Shown: positions 1 to 5,151, counted from the stretch's first letter. The stretch is DNA of 5,151 bases from an uncultured Erysipelotrichaceae bacterium (GCA_902783915.1 CACZSX010000086.1:1-5151); one strand, 5' to 3'. Made by a program: numbers and translations. Notes: generated by a model from the letters alone, not told the origin.

Positions 1-520
1 CCTTAAAATATATATTGCTATCTTTCTCATAACCAATCGTAGTACTATCGTTATGACCAGGATACACTTTAATTATATCACAATATTTCTTTATTTTCCT
101 AATACTTTTTCGCATTTTTTCTAAATTTCCTGTTTTTAAATCTGTTCTTCCAATAGAACCTTTAAATAGAAAATCACCAGTAAACATAATCTCATTATCT
201 TTAAAATAATATGTAACTGAATCATCTGTATGTCCTGGAGTATATATTACTTCTATATTAAAACCGCCAATATTTAATTTCCCTTCTTTTAAATTATTAT
301 ATTCATATACTGGAATATTATATTTTTCTTTTGTTTCTTCTAATGCTCCTATATGATCAAAATGCCTATGTGTTATTAATATTGCTATAGGTTTTAATGT
401 AATATTTTTAATTATCTTACTAACTTCATCACCTGGATCAATTATTATACATTCATTCTTATTTTCAACTATATAACAATTTTCTTCTAACATTCCTACT
501 ACTATTCTTTTAACTAACAT
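1..520 (-). CDS. MBL-fold metal hydrolase, glyoxalase II-like (3' end outside window)
   Basis: This is a metallo-beta-lactamase-fold hydrolase read from ATG at 518-520; 173 codons are visible and the 3' end lies beyond base 1. All metal ligands of the family are seen: T-H-R-H-F-D-H at residues 50-56 (HxHxDH), TPGH with H97, TGD with D116, and PGH with H155. The closing PGHNDSTTIGYEK motif (153-165) is the usual C-terminal signature of short GloB-type proteins of roughly 205-210 residues, so probably only a few dozen residues are missing. The family (for example YcbL or YqgX types) binds two metals and hydrolyses thioesters or related substrates in the cytoplasm; the actual substrate cannot be read here. 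The start is supported by GGTGG at 525-529, four bases upstream. It follows the nucleotidyltransferase gene by 27 bases with no promoter seen between, so it is probably the second gene of that unit and translationally coupled through the hairpin at 521-570. Confidence 0.93.
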   Translation of the reverse strand, partial: MLVKRIVVGMLEENCYIVENKNECIIIDPGDEVSKIIKNITLKPIAILITHRHFDHIGALEETKEKYNIPVYEYNNLKEGKLNIGGFNIEVIYTPGHTDDSVTYYFKDNEIMFTGDFLFKGSIGRTDLKTGNLEKMRKSIRKIKKYCDIIKVYPGHNDSTTIGYEKDSNIYFK

Positions 521-570
521 AAAACCACCATTCAAAGTATATCATATTTATACTCTAAAAGGTGGCTTTT
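521..570 (-). promoter_or_regulatory. Long hairpin sequestering the ribosome binding site of the MBL gene
   Basis: On the minus strand, bases 570-549 pair with 541-521. The outer stem AAAAGCCACC/GGTGGTTTT has one G-T pair and an unpaired first A. There is one T-T mismatch (560/530), then TTTAG/TTGAA with two G-T pairs, then AGTATA/TATACT, closed by a 7-base loop (548-542). That gives 20 pairs by hand count. The 3' arm contains the GGTGG ribosome binding site of the hydrolase; the nucleotidyltransferase stop codon (548-550) sits at the top of the hairpin. A ribosome finishing the upstream gene would melt the 5' arm and free the binding site, the classic layout for translational coupling. Only four Ts follow and they are inside the stem, so a terminator is less likely. 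Confidence 0.6.
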
Positions 571-1318
571 TAAATTTTAAATGAAAATTGTTTGGATCAA
601 AATCATACACACCAAATGAATAACTATATAATTTGTTAATTCTATCATACATTATAGCCTTATCTTCTACTTCTAAGCATTGTAAATATAAATTAATAAA
701 TTCTTCATCTGGCAAAGTATGAATTTCACTTGAAATATATTTCTTTGCATAATCTTCATCACTATATATGTTTTCAATTTTTGTTAGTGGTAATGATATA
801 AAACCATTTATCTTGCAGTATGCACTTCTTATTCTCTCTAATGTTACAAAGTAAACAGCATAAAAAGATTTATCATCTAATAACGTACTTAAATCTTCTA
901 ATCTATTATTTATAGAAAATATTTCAAATCTATCATTTTCATCAAATGACTGTTCTATTTTAATACTATATAATCTTTTAGCATCTTCTATAAATTCACT
1001 TGTTTCACCTGTCTTATCGTAAACTATTTTGCAAGTTGCAAATTTAGTTAAATGTGAAGGATCATTATTACAAACTTCTTTTCTTGTTGATTCATATAAA
1101 TTTTTTAATCCTTGAATAAAATATTCTATTCTAACACCATCTATCATAATACTTCCAATATCAGATGTATCATAATCTTTCTTTATAATCATTATGTCTA
1201 AATCAGATAAATTATTATTTGATTCCGTTATGTAGCTGCCGTAAGCAATTATTCCTATATAATCGCCTATATTCAATCCAGATATACATTTATTTATATA
1301 TTCTTCTATCTTATCCAT
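548..1318 (-). CDS. Nucleotidyltransferase-domain protein (pol-beta / aminoglycoside nucleotidyltransferase-like)
   Basis: This 256-residue cytoplasmic protein carries a pol-beta-type nucleotidyltransferase core. Visible motifs are Y26-G27-S28 followed by S38-D39-L40-D41 (the GS...DxD metal-binding signature) and a probable third carboxylate at E65 in VRIEYF. A KIVYDKTG stretch (97-104) resembles the segment after the catalytic core in antibiotic nucleotidyltransferases and minimal nucleotidyltransferases. Residues 120-230 look alpha-helical. Such enzymes move a nucleotide from NTP/Mg to a small molecule, RNA or protein; here the substrate is unknown and antibiotic resistance should not be assumed. 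The reading frame stays open to a TTG at 1343-1345, but the ATG at 1316-1318 is preferred: GGGGGT lies seven bases upstream (1325-1330 region), and the TTG falls at the predicted transcription start. It has its own promoter and is followed by the MBL hydrolase after 27 bases. Confidence 0.87.
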   Translation of the reverse strand: MDKIEEYINKCISGLNIGDYIGIIAYGSYITESNNNLSDLDIMIIKKDYDTSDIGSIMIDGVRIEYFIQGLKNLYESTRKEVCNNDPSHLTKFATCKIVYDKTGETSEFIEDAKRLYSIKIEQSFDENDRFEIFSINNRLEDLSTLLDDKSFYAVYFVTLERIRSAYCKINGFISLPLTKIENIYSDEDYAKKYISSEIHTLPDEEFINLYLQCLEVEDKAIMYDRINKLYSYSFGVYDFDPNNFHLKFKKPPFRV

Positions 1319-1333
1319 AATTATACCCCCAAC

Positions 1334-1355
1334 AAAAAAAGACAATGTCTATTGT
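1334..1355 (-). terminator. Weak possible terminator behind the GNAT gene
   Basis: ACAAT (1351-1355), loop AGAC and ATTGT (1342-1346) can form a 5-bp stem, then C and seven Ts (1334-1340). The stem is short and AT-only apart from one pair, and it overlaps the -10 region of the next promoter, so termination would be inefficient at best. Some readthrough from the acyltransferase-GNAT unit into the nucleotidyltransferase gene is therefore likely. Confidence 0.22.
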
Positions 1356-1379
1356 ACAACATTTATTACCTTTTTTCAA
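1351..1379 (-). promoter_or_regulatory. Sigma-A-type promoter for the nucleotidyltransferase-hydrolase unit
   Basis: On the minus strand the -35 TTGAAA (1374-1379) and -10 TACAAT (1351-1356) each match consensus at five of six positions and are separated by exactly 17 bases. Transcription would start near 1344-1346, leaving a leader of about 27 bases that includes the GGGGGT ribosome binding site. The -10 is overlapped by the 8-bp palindrome TTGTACAA (1352-1359), which could be an operator half or chance. The -35 begins four bases after the stop codon of the GNAT gene. Confidence 0.68.
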
Positions 1380-1382
1380 GAA

Positions 1383-1943
1383 TTAACTAAAATATTCCTC
1401 TTTAGTTATTGAATAAGATGCAATATCATTTCTAATACCATCTTTATCAATTATTCTACCTTTTAGTATTCCTTCATATTTCATACCAGATTTTTGCATT
1501 ACTTTTCCACTACCTGGATTTAAGGTACTATGTTCTGCGAATATAATTTCAAATCCAACTTCTTCAAATAAATATTTAATTACTCTTTTTAATGCTTCTG
1601 TACCATATCCTTTATTCCAATATGCATCCCCATAACAATATCCAATTTCAGCAACATCAAATCTTAAATATCTTTTAGACGCAACATCTATAGTACCTAC
1701 TAATTCATGAGTACTTTTTAATTCAACTATCCATCTATACGTATCTAAGTTTTCATAATCTTCTACCCATATTTTATATAATTCTTTTGTTTCTTCTACA
1801 CTTTTATGTGTATCCCATAAAACATATTTAGCAACTATATCATGACTACACCAATTTTTATAAGCTTCATCTGCATCTTCTAATCTTACTTTCCTTAATA
1901 TTAATCTCTCTGTTTCTAATTCTTTTGTACCTATATGTTTCAT
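1383..1943 (-). CDS. GNAT N-acetyltransferase, RimJ/RimL-like
   Basis: This 186-residue protein is a full-length GCN5-related acetyltransferase of the RimJ/RimL-like (Acetyltransf_3) group. The hallmark start LETERLILR is at residues 9-17, the strand ELVGTI at 80-85, and motif A, AEIGY...YWNKGYGTEAL, at 98-118 with the acetyl-CoA pyrophosphate-binding loop N110-K111-G112-Y113-G114-T115. Motif B, LNPGSGKVMQKSGM, lies at 141-154 with N142 and S145. It should transfer acetyl from acetyl-CoA to an amine in the cytoplasm. Members of this group acetylate ribosomal protein N-termini, small molecules or drugs, and the acceptor cannot be told from sequence. Its ATG shares one base with the stop of the upstream acyltransferase gene (TAATG). 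Its ribosome binding site AAGGTGG (1948-1954) lies inside that gene's last codons, so the two are co-transcribed and probably translationally coupled. Whether coupling reflects a shared pathway is unknown. Confidence 0.92.
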   Translation of the reverse strand: MKHIGTKELETERLILRKVRLEDADEAYKNWCSHDIVAKYVLWDTHKSVEETKELYKIWVEDYENLDTYRWIVELKSTHELVGTIDVASKRYLRFDVAEIGYCYGDAYWNKGYGTEALKRVIKYLFEEVGFEIIFAEHSTLNPGSGKVMQKSGMKYEGILKGRIIDKDGIRNDIASYSITKEEYFS

Positions 1944-4105
1944 TATTCCACCTTAATACTTTCTTTCAAAATATTACTTAATTCCTTATTACCTTCATCT
2001 GTTAAATGTATTTTATCAGCCATATAATAGTTATCTATAGTAGTAAAATCTATAATTTTAACACCAGTAATATCTTTGTTATTTGATAATATATATATTT
2101 CATGATCTTTACATAATTCAATTAATTCTTTATATTGATCATTGTTTATTTCAAATGATGAATCAAATAAGAATACTATATTATAATCTAGCGTATTATT
2201 ATTAATTGCATCTTCTAATTCTTGTTTTAATAGTTCATAATTAAAATCTTTATTTATTATATATTTTGCATTAGTAAATTCTTTTTCAATGTAATCAAAT
2301 GCATTTAATAATAAGTCGTTCCCATAAAAGCTTATTTTCTTTTTATTTTCCTTATCACGTGCCTTAATCATTGCATCTTTTTTATTATTATACTCATTAA
2401 CATATGCTTCTTTTATAGAATCATATATTGCTTTACTATATGCTTCTCTACCTATTTCAGTAAGATGTATTCCATCTGCTACAAAATATTCATCATGCCC
2501 TTTCGAAATTTCAGCCCAATCTATTACATAAACATTGTCATGCTTAGATGCGAAATCTTTTATATTATTATTTACATAATTTCCTTTATCCCACGTTGTA
2601 GTTATCCAAAAAATATTTCTATCTTCTATAGTATTTAAAATTTCTAATTTACACCATTCTGGACAATCACCATTAGCGCCTAATCCAAATACTATTGGAT
2701 TTCCAAGCATGTTACTTACTTTTAATCCCTTTAATATATCATTTACTACCCATGCAGTTCTAGATTCTTTAGCATCAAAATATCCTTTTGGAAATTCTTT
2801 ATATAAATCAGTAACAGCTCCAAGCATTACAGAATCTCCTACACCCACCAAATGAAGATTTGGAATAACTTCATCTAAATCCGCCACACCATCTTCTAAA
2901 TTTTTTAGTTGTAACTCAAACTCTTCTCTTTCCTTTTCTAATTGTTTTGCATATTCTTCTTGTTTTAATTTCATCATTTCTGCATTTTCATTTAATTGCT
3001 TTTCTAATGCTTTCATTTCTGCAGTATGATCTTTTGAAATGGCATATTGATATATTCCAAATAATGAAATAATTATAATTATTACTCTTATAATCCAATT
3101 TAATATCTTATTTTCTTTAAATTTTATACCTAAATGTATTATATATGATAATAATACTGTTAATAATAAAGTAATAATTATTTTAATATAATTATCAATC
3201 TTAATGTCTTGCAATATAAATATTATAGGATATTGTATTAAATATATTTCATAACTAATACCAGATAAAAATTTAATAACTTTATCAAACCAATTTAAAT
3301 CATTATTACCTACTTGTACACCATATTCTATCAATCTACAAGATATTAATGTAACAACTAACATACTTATAGCAAAATAGTTAGATGATGCTTCTACAAT
3401 AAATGTTGGTATTATTAAAAGTATTAAATAAATATAAAATAGTATCTTTGAATTTTTAAATGTCAATGAATCATAATACATTTTTACAAAACCAATTGAC
3501 ATACCAAATAACAATGAGAACGATCTTGCAAATGTATCATAATATCCAATCATTATATTGTTATTACATAAATTATAGAAATATATATAACTTGATATTG
3601 CCAATAATAAAGTAATAATTGCAGGTATAATTTTATGAATTTTATTTCCTATCTTTCTAAATGTAATAAATATAATTGGAAATACTAATTCAAATTGTAA
3701 TAATATTGCTATATACCATAGATGCATAAATGGAGAACTTACATGTCTTGTAAAATAATCTAAATTTGCACTTAATTGCCAATAATTATTGTAACCTGCT
3801 AATACAGACGTTGTTTCTGGTTTTAAATTTAACCAATTAATATTTAAAATTGATATTAGTGCAATTGAAATAAATGAAATTATAATTACTGGTAAATATA
3901 AATTTATAAATTTATTTTTGTAATATTCTAAAAAAGAAAACTTTTCTTTTTTAGAAGCAGATAGTATTGATAGATATCCACTTAACACAAAAAATGTGCA
4001 CACTACTAAATATCCACCTTTTAATATGTTTAGATGATAAAATAAAATAATTAAACATGATATTACTCTTATTAAATTGATATTTTTATAATACTTCTTT
4101 TCCAT
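1943..4105 (-). CDS. OatA-like acyltransferase: AT3 membrane domain, coiled-coil linker, SGNH domain plus degenerate second SGNH
   Basis: This 720-residue protein is built like peptidoglycan O-acetyltransferase OatA, but longer (OatA is about 600). Residues 1-355 form the acyltransferase-3 domain with about 11 membrane segments. Visible marks are R13 and H24 in RVISCLIILFYH, FFVLSGYL (38-45), HLWYI (128-132) with E139, and SYEIYLIQYP (284-293). A highly charged, probably coiled-coil linker follows (360-406). Residues 415-568 form an extracytoplasmic SGNH domain with G423-D424-S425 (nucleophile S425), block II R449, block III GLGANG with N478, and D544-G-I-H547: a complete triad. In known OatA the membrane domain exports acetyl groups and the SGNH domain places them on muramic acid O-6, giving lysozyme resistance; that role here is inference. 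Residues 588-718 look like a second SGNH copy lacking Ser and Asn. ATG 4103-4105 has GGTGA six bases upstream. Acceptors other than peptidoglycan are possible. Confidence 0.9.
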   Translation of the reverse strand: MEKKYYKNINLIRVISCLIILFYHLNILKGGYLVVCTFFVLSGYLSILSASKKEKFSFLEYYKNKFINLYLPVIIISFISIALISILNINWLNLKPETTSVLAGYNNYWQLSANLDYFTRHVSSPFMHLWYIAILLQFELVFPIIFITFRKIGNKIHKIIPAIITLLLAISSYIYFYNLCNNNIMIGYYDTFARSFSLLFGMSIGFVKMYYDSLTFKNSKILFYIYLILLIIPTFIVEASSNYFAISMLVVTLISCRLIEYGVQVGNNDLNWFDKVIKFLSGISYEIYLIQYPIIFILQDIKIDNYIKIIITLLLTVLLSYIIHLGIKFKENKILNWIIRVIIIIISLFGIYQYAISKDHTAEMKALEKQLNENAEMMKLKQEEYAKQLEKEREEFELQLKNLEDGVADLDEVIPNLHLVGVGDSVMLGAVTDLYKEFPKGYFDAKESRTAWVVNDILKGLKVSNMLGNPIVFGLGANGDCPEWCKLEILNTIEDRNIFWITTTWDKGNYVNNNIKDFASKHDNVYVIDWAEISKGHDEYFVADGIHLTEIGREAYSKAIYDSIKEAYVNEYNNKKDAMIKARDKENKKKISFYGNDLLLNAFDYIEKEFTNAKYIINKDFNYELLKQELEDAINNNTLDYNIVFLFDSSFEINNDQYKELIELCKDHEIYILSNNKDITGVKIIDFTTIDNYYMADKIHLTDEGNKELSNILKESIKVE

Positions 4106-4122
4106 CTTATTTCACCGCTATC

Positions 4123-4139
4123 TTATAATTAAATTATAA
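4123..4139. repeat. 17-bp perfect palindrome over the acyltransferase -10 region
   Basis: TTATAATT, one central base and AATTATAA form a perfect 8-1-8 inverted repeat that contains the -10 hexamer TATAAT (4133-4138). Its position just upstream of the transcription start would suit a repressor operator. It resembles the PerR box pattern (TTATAAT-1-ATTATAA) but with three central bases instead of one, so it does not fit that box properly. In such AT-rich DNA, palindromes of A and T are partly expected by chance. Confidence 0.35.
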
Positions 4140-4161
4140 ATAATGTAAAGAAAAAAGTAAA
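4133..4161 (-). promoter_or_regulatory. Promoter of the acyltransferase-GNAT unit
   Basis: On the minus strand -35 TTTACT (4156-4161) and a perfect -10 TATAAT (4133-4138) are 17 bases apart, giving a start near 4126 and a leader of about 20 bases that keeps the GGTGA ribosome binding site (4112-4116 region). The -35 overlaps the 3' arm of the terminator of the gene in front. A second pair, TTTACA (4144-4149) and TATAAG (4122-4127) with a 16-base spacer, is less likely because its start would fall in or beyond the ribosome binding site. Confidence 0.6.
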
Positions 4162-4182
4162 CACTTTTTATGTTTACTCTTT
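4151..4182 (-). terminator. Intrinsic terminator of the membrane-protein gene
   Basis: AGTAAACA (4171-4178), a 7-base loop and TGTTTACT (4156-4163) form an 8-bp perfect stem, extendable by a G-T and three A-T pairs to 4182/4152, followed by T4151-4155. The stem includes the stop codon (4174-4176) of the upstream gene. It separates the 258-residue membrane protein gene from the acyltransferase unit. The stem is GC-poor, as expected in this genome, so strength is uncertain. Confidence 0.75.
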
Positions 4183-4950
4183 ATCAATTTTATTCTTAAT
4201 AATTATTGCTATTATACCAACTACCATTTCTACTATTCCTGCTATTAAACCAATCTTTGGATCAATACTTATATTTAATTCTTCTTTAATTAAATATCCT
4301 AATACTAATTTAAGTATAAAATATAAAGTTAATACAAATGCACCACTTATTATTGATGAAATACCAAATGTAAGCAACCATTTATAATAAGAACAACTAA
4401 TTAGCATTAATAATAATATAATGACTACTATTGATATCATAACTAATAACTTAAATGAATTTGTAAATAAATAAGTAATATTTTTAACTATCTCTCTATT
4501 TTTTGAATCAATAGATTCGACTATATTATTGAAAGATTTATTTATCAAATTTTCCAAATCTTTTAAAGAACTTTCAGACGTTAATTCATCCACATCAATT
4601 TTTTCACCATTTACTAATTCAATATCATTTTTATACTCTAAAACCAATTCAACAATACTATCTACAGTTTTCTTACTTACACCAGCACTTCTTTCACTAG
4701 TATAATTAATAAAATCATCCACAATATAATTTATTACTTTATTTGCCCTTTTATCATTTAGTATTTTATATAAGACATCTTTTTCAGATGATTCTAAGTC
4801 GTCAGCTTTTTCTATTTCCTTTTTTGCAACATTTATAATTACATCTTTTTGTAACACATTTCTAAATACTGTACTTAATGATAATGATGTAATTAATATC
4901 ACTAATACTATTGCCAAAACAACTGTACCTAATCCTTTTAAAAACTTCAT
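4174..4950 (-). CDS. Unrecognised four-segment membrane protein with an exposed acidic helical domain
   Basis: I do not recognise this 258-residue protein. It starts with a short positive N-terminus (MKFLKG) and a hydrophobic segment (about 7-27), then a hydrophilic, mostly helical, Asp/Glu/Lys-rich region (about 30-160). Three more hydrophobic segments follow, near 166-187, 191-218 and 233-251, and the protein ends in a charged KNKIDKE tail. With the positive-inside rule the central domain would lie outside the membrane and both termini inside. No catalytic motif, lipobox or conserved cysteine pair is seen. The start is ATG 4948-4950, with a consensus GGAGGT (4955-4960) five to six bases upstream. 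The frame remains open upstream to a TTG at 5074-5076, but that extension crosses a terminator hairpin, lacks a ribosome binding site and lies almost at a predicted transcription start. The gene appears monocistronic: terminators lie on both sides. A role in envelope stress sensing or anchoring would be a guess. Confidence 0.8.
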   Translation of the reverse strand: MKFLKGLGTVVLAIVLVILITSLSLSTVFRNVLQKDVIINVAKKEIEKADDLESSEKDVLYKILNDKRANKVINYIVDDFINYTSERSAGVSKKTVDSIVELVLEYKNDIELVNGEKIDVDELTSESSLKDLENLINKSFNNIVESIDSKNREIVKNITYLFTNSFKLLVMISIVVIILLLMLISCSYYKWLLTFGISSIISGAFVLTLYFILKLVLGYLIKEELNISIDPKIGLIAGIVEMVVGIIAIIIKNKIDKE

Positions 4951-4954
4951 ATTT

Positions 4955-4960
4955 ACCTCC
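4955..4960 (-). promoter_or_regulatory. Ribosome binding site that fixes the start of the membrane-protein gene
   Basis: GGAGGT on the minus strand is a full match to the anti-Shine-Dalgarno core, four bases before ATG 4948-4950. It is the strongest ribosome binding site in the window and decides against the longer 300-codon reading that begins at a TTG near 5076. Confidence 0.85.
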
Positions 4961-4966
4961 ATAATC

Positions 4967-4975
4967 ATTATAACA
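4967..4975 (-). promoter_or_regulatory. Possible extended -10 promoter directly before the membrane-protein gene
   Basis: TG (4974-4975), one base, then TATAAT (4967-4972) is a perfect extended -10 element. No good -35 lies 16-18 bases upstream, where the terminator hairpin is. A start at 4960-4962 would put the GGAGGT at the extreme 5' end of the transcript. It may supply basal expression independent of the leader upstream, or be fortuitous in this AT-rich stretch. Confidence 0.45.
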
Positions 4976-4976
4976 T

Positions 4977-5002
4977 AAAAAAAGTATATCATTGATATAC
5001 TT
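4977..5002 (-). terminator. Intrinsic terminator closing the candidate leader/small RNA
   Basis: AAGTATATC (4994-5002), loop AAT and GATATACTT (4982-4990) form a perfect 9-bp stem with a run of seven Ts beginning in the stem and ending at 4977. It lies between the promoter at 5088-5116 and the membrane-protein gene, so it either ends a small RNA or acts as an attenuator for the gene downstream. Confidence 0.72.
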
Positions 5003-5081
5003 ATTTTTAAACTGGGGCCTTGATTTAACATGTTTACGAAAAATCGGCACAAATCTATGAATTGAGATTTTCTCAATTGCT
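4977..5081 (-). ncRNA. Candidate structured small RNA or attenuator leader, about 105 nt
   Basis: The promoter at 5088-5116 would start transcription near A5081. The transcript opens with a tight hairpin, AATTGAGA (5071-5078), loop AAA, TCTCAATT (5060-5067). Next comes a patch richer in G and C (5011-5050, 17 of 40 by count) holding the palindrome AACATGTT and the run GGCCCC, and then the intrinsic terminator at 4977-5002. No start codon with a ribosome binding site lies inside. I could not match it to riboswitch consensus sequences I know (preQ1, purine, TPP, T-box, fluoride, c-di-GMP), and I saw no clear antiterminator pairing, so an independent small RNA is about as likely as a cis-acting leader. 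The GC-richer patch could also be a relic of a mobile element end. Confidence 0.42.
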
Positions 5082-5087
5082 AAATAA

Positions 5088-5116
5088 AATATAACACAAC
5101 ATTATGACATTTGCAA
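5088..5116 (-). promoter_or_regulatory. Strong-looking promoter for the candidate leader/small RNA
   Basis: -35 TTGCAA (5111-5116) and -10 TATATT (5088-5093) are separated by 17 bases, with a TG extension (5095-5096) before the -10. The predicted start is A5081. No protein gene begins within its reach before a terminator. Confidence 0.62.
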
Positions 5117-5126
5117 ATGATTATGA
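5101..5126. repeat. 12-bp palindrome flanked by 7-bp direct repeats over the -35
   Basis: CATTTGCAAATG (5108-5119) is a perfect 12-bp palindrome that contains the -35 hexamer. It is directly flanked on both sides, read on the minus strand, by TCATAAT (5120-5126 and 5101-5107). The arrangement over a -35 suits binding of a dimeric regulator. No match to Fur, Zur or PerR boxes was found by eye. Confidence 0.4.
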
Positions 5127-5151
5127 TTTGTCGTATTTATAAAAACCTTCC

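Noticed and set aside
521..570. Rho-independent terminator reading of the hairpin behind the nucleotidyltransferase
   Set aside because: The only T-run is four bases, is inside the stem and is followed at once by the hydrolase ATG; sequestration of the ribosome binding site explains the layout better.
548..1318. Naming the nucleotidyltransferase as an aminoglycoside resistance gene
   Set aside because: Only the generic GS...DxD core is visible; substrate-specific features of known resistance enzymes were not recognised.
1319..1345. Nine-codon extension of the nucleotidyltransferase from a TTG
   Set aside because: The TTG falls at the predicted transcription start and has no ribosome binding site; ATG 1318 has GGGGGT at good spacing.
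4123..4139. PerR box
   Set aside because: The half-sites match but the centre is three bases rather than one, so assigning PerR control would be unsupported.
4862..5050. 62-codon open frame on the minus strand starting at a GTG near 5050
   Set aside because: It overlaps the start of the membrane-protein gene out of frame, runs through a terminator hairpin, has no ribosome binding site and its product has no recognisable features.
4951..5076. 42-codon N-terminal extension of the membrane protein from a TTG
   Set aside because: It would put coding sequence through the terminator and hairpin, begins within a few bases of a predicted transcription start and lacks a ribosome binding site, whereas ATG 4950 has a consensus GGAGGT.
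5121..5151. Possible last ten codons of a minus-strand gene entering from the right edge (…EGFYKYDKS then stop)
   Set aside because: The frame is open only for nine codons inside the window and other frames also stop soon, so nothing distinguishes it from chance.
1..5151. CRISPR array, tRNA or rRNA genes, or toxin-antitoxin pair
   Set aside because: No regularly spaced repeats, no tRNA T-loop (GGTTCGAATCC-like) sequences, no rRNA signatures and no small overlapping gene pair were seen on either strand; the nucleotidyltransferase has no HEPN-type partner beside it.

Overview
This window comes from a very AT-rich, low-GC Gram-positive-type bacterium (Bacillota, clostridial or bacillar branch). 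The evidence is the strong A/T codon bias, AGA-dominated arginine, TGG tryptophan codons (so no sign of a recoded TGA), GGAGG/GGTGA-type ribosome binding sites, sigma-A-like promoters, and an OatA-like peptidoglycan O-acetyltransferase homologue. Genus cannot be read from the sequence. All recognisable genes lie on the minus strand, so transcription runs from high to low coordinates.

In transcription order: (1) 4951-5151 has no convincing protein gene. It holds a good promoter with an extended -10, a palindrome over its -35, then about 100 nt of structured sequence ending in an intrinsic terminator, which is a candidate small RNA or attenuator leader. (2) 4174-4950 encodes an unrecognised 258-residue membrane protein, followed by an intrinsic terminator that includes its stop codon. 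(3) A promoter with a near-consensus -10 buried in a 17-bp palindrome drives a two-gene unit: a 720-residue OatA-like membrane acyltransferase with SGNH domains (1943-4105) and a GNAT acetyltransferase (1383-1943). The two share one base in a TAATG stop/start overlap. (4) A TTGAAA-17-TACAAT promoter at 1351-1379 drives a second two-gene unit: a pol-beta-type nucleotidyltransferase (548-1318) and a metallo-beta-lactamase-fold hydrolase (1-520, cut by the window edge). A long hairpin between these two hides the hydrolase's ribosome binding site.

Most unusual are three things. The acyltransferase appears to carry two tandem SGNH domains, the second of which has lost the nucleophile and oxyanion Asn but keeps the Asp-x-x-His block. 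The region 4977-5081 looks like an undescribed structured transcript. The 521-570 hairpin looks like a translational coupling switch. The cell-wall acyltransferase is the only gene with a clear envelope role. The GNAT, nucleotidyltransferase and hydrolase are small-molecule enzymes of unknown substrate, and nothing in the sequence ties the four into one pathway.
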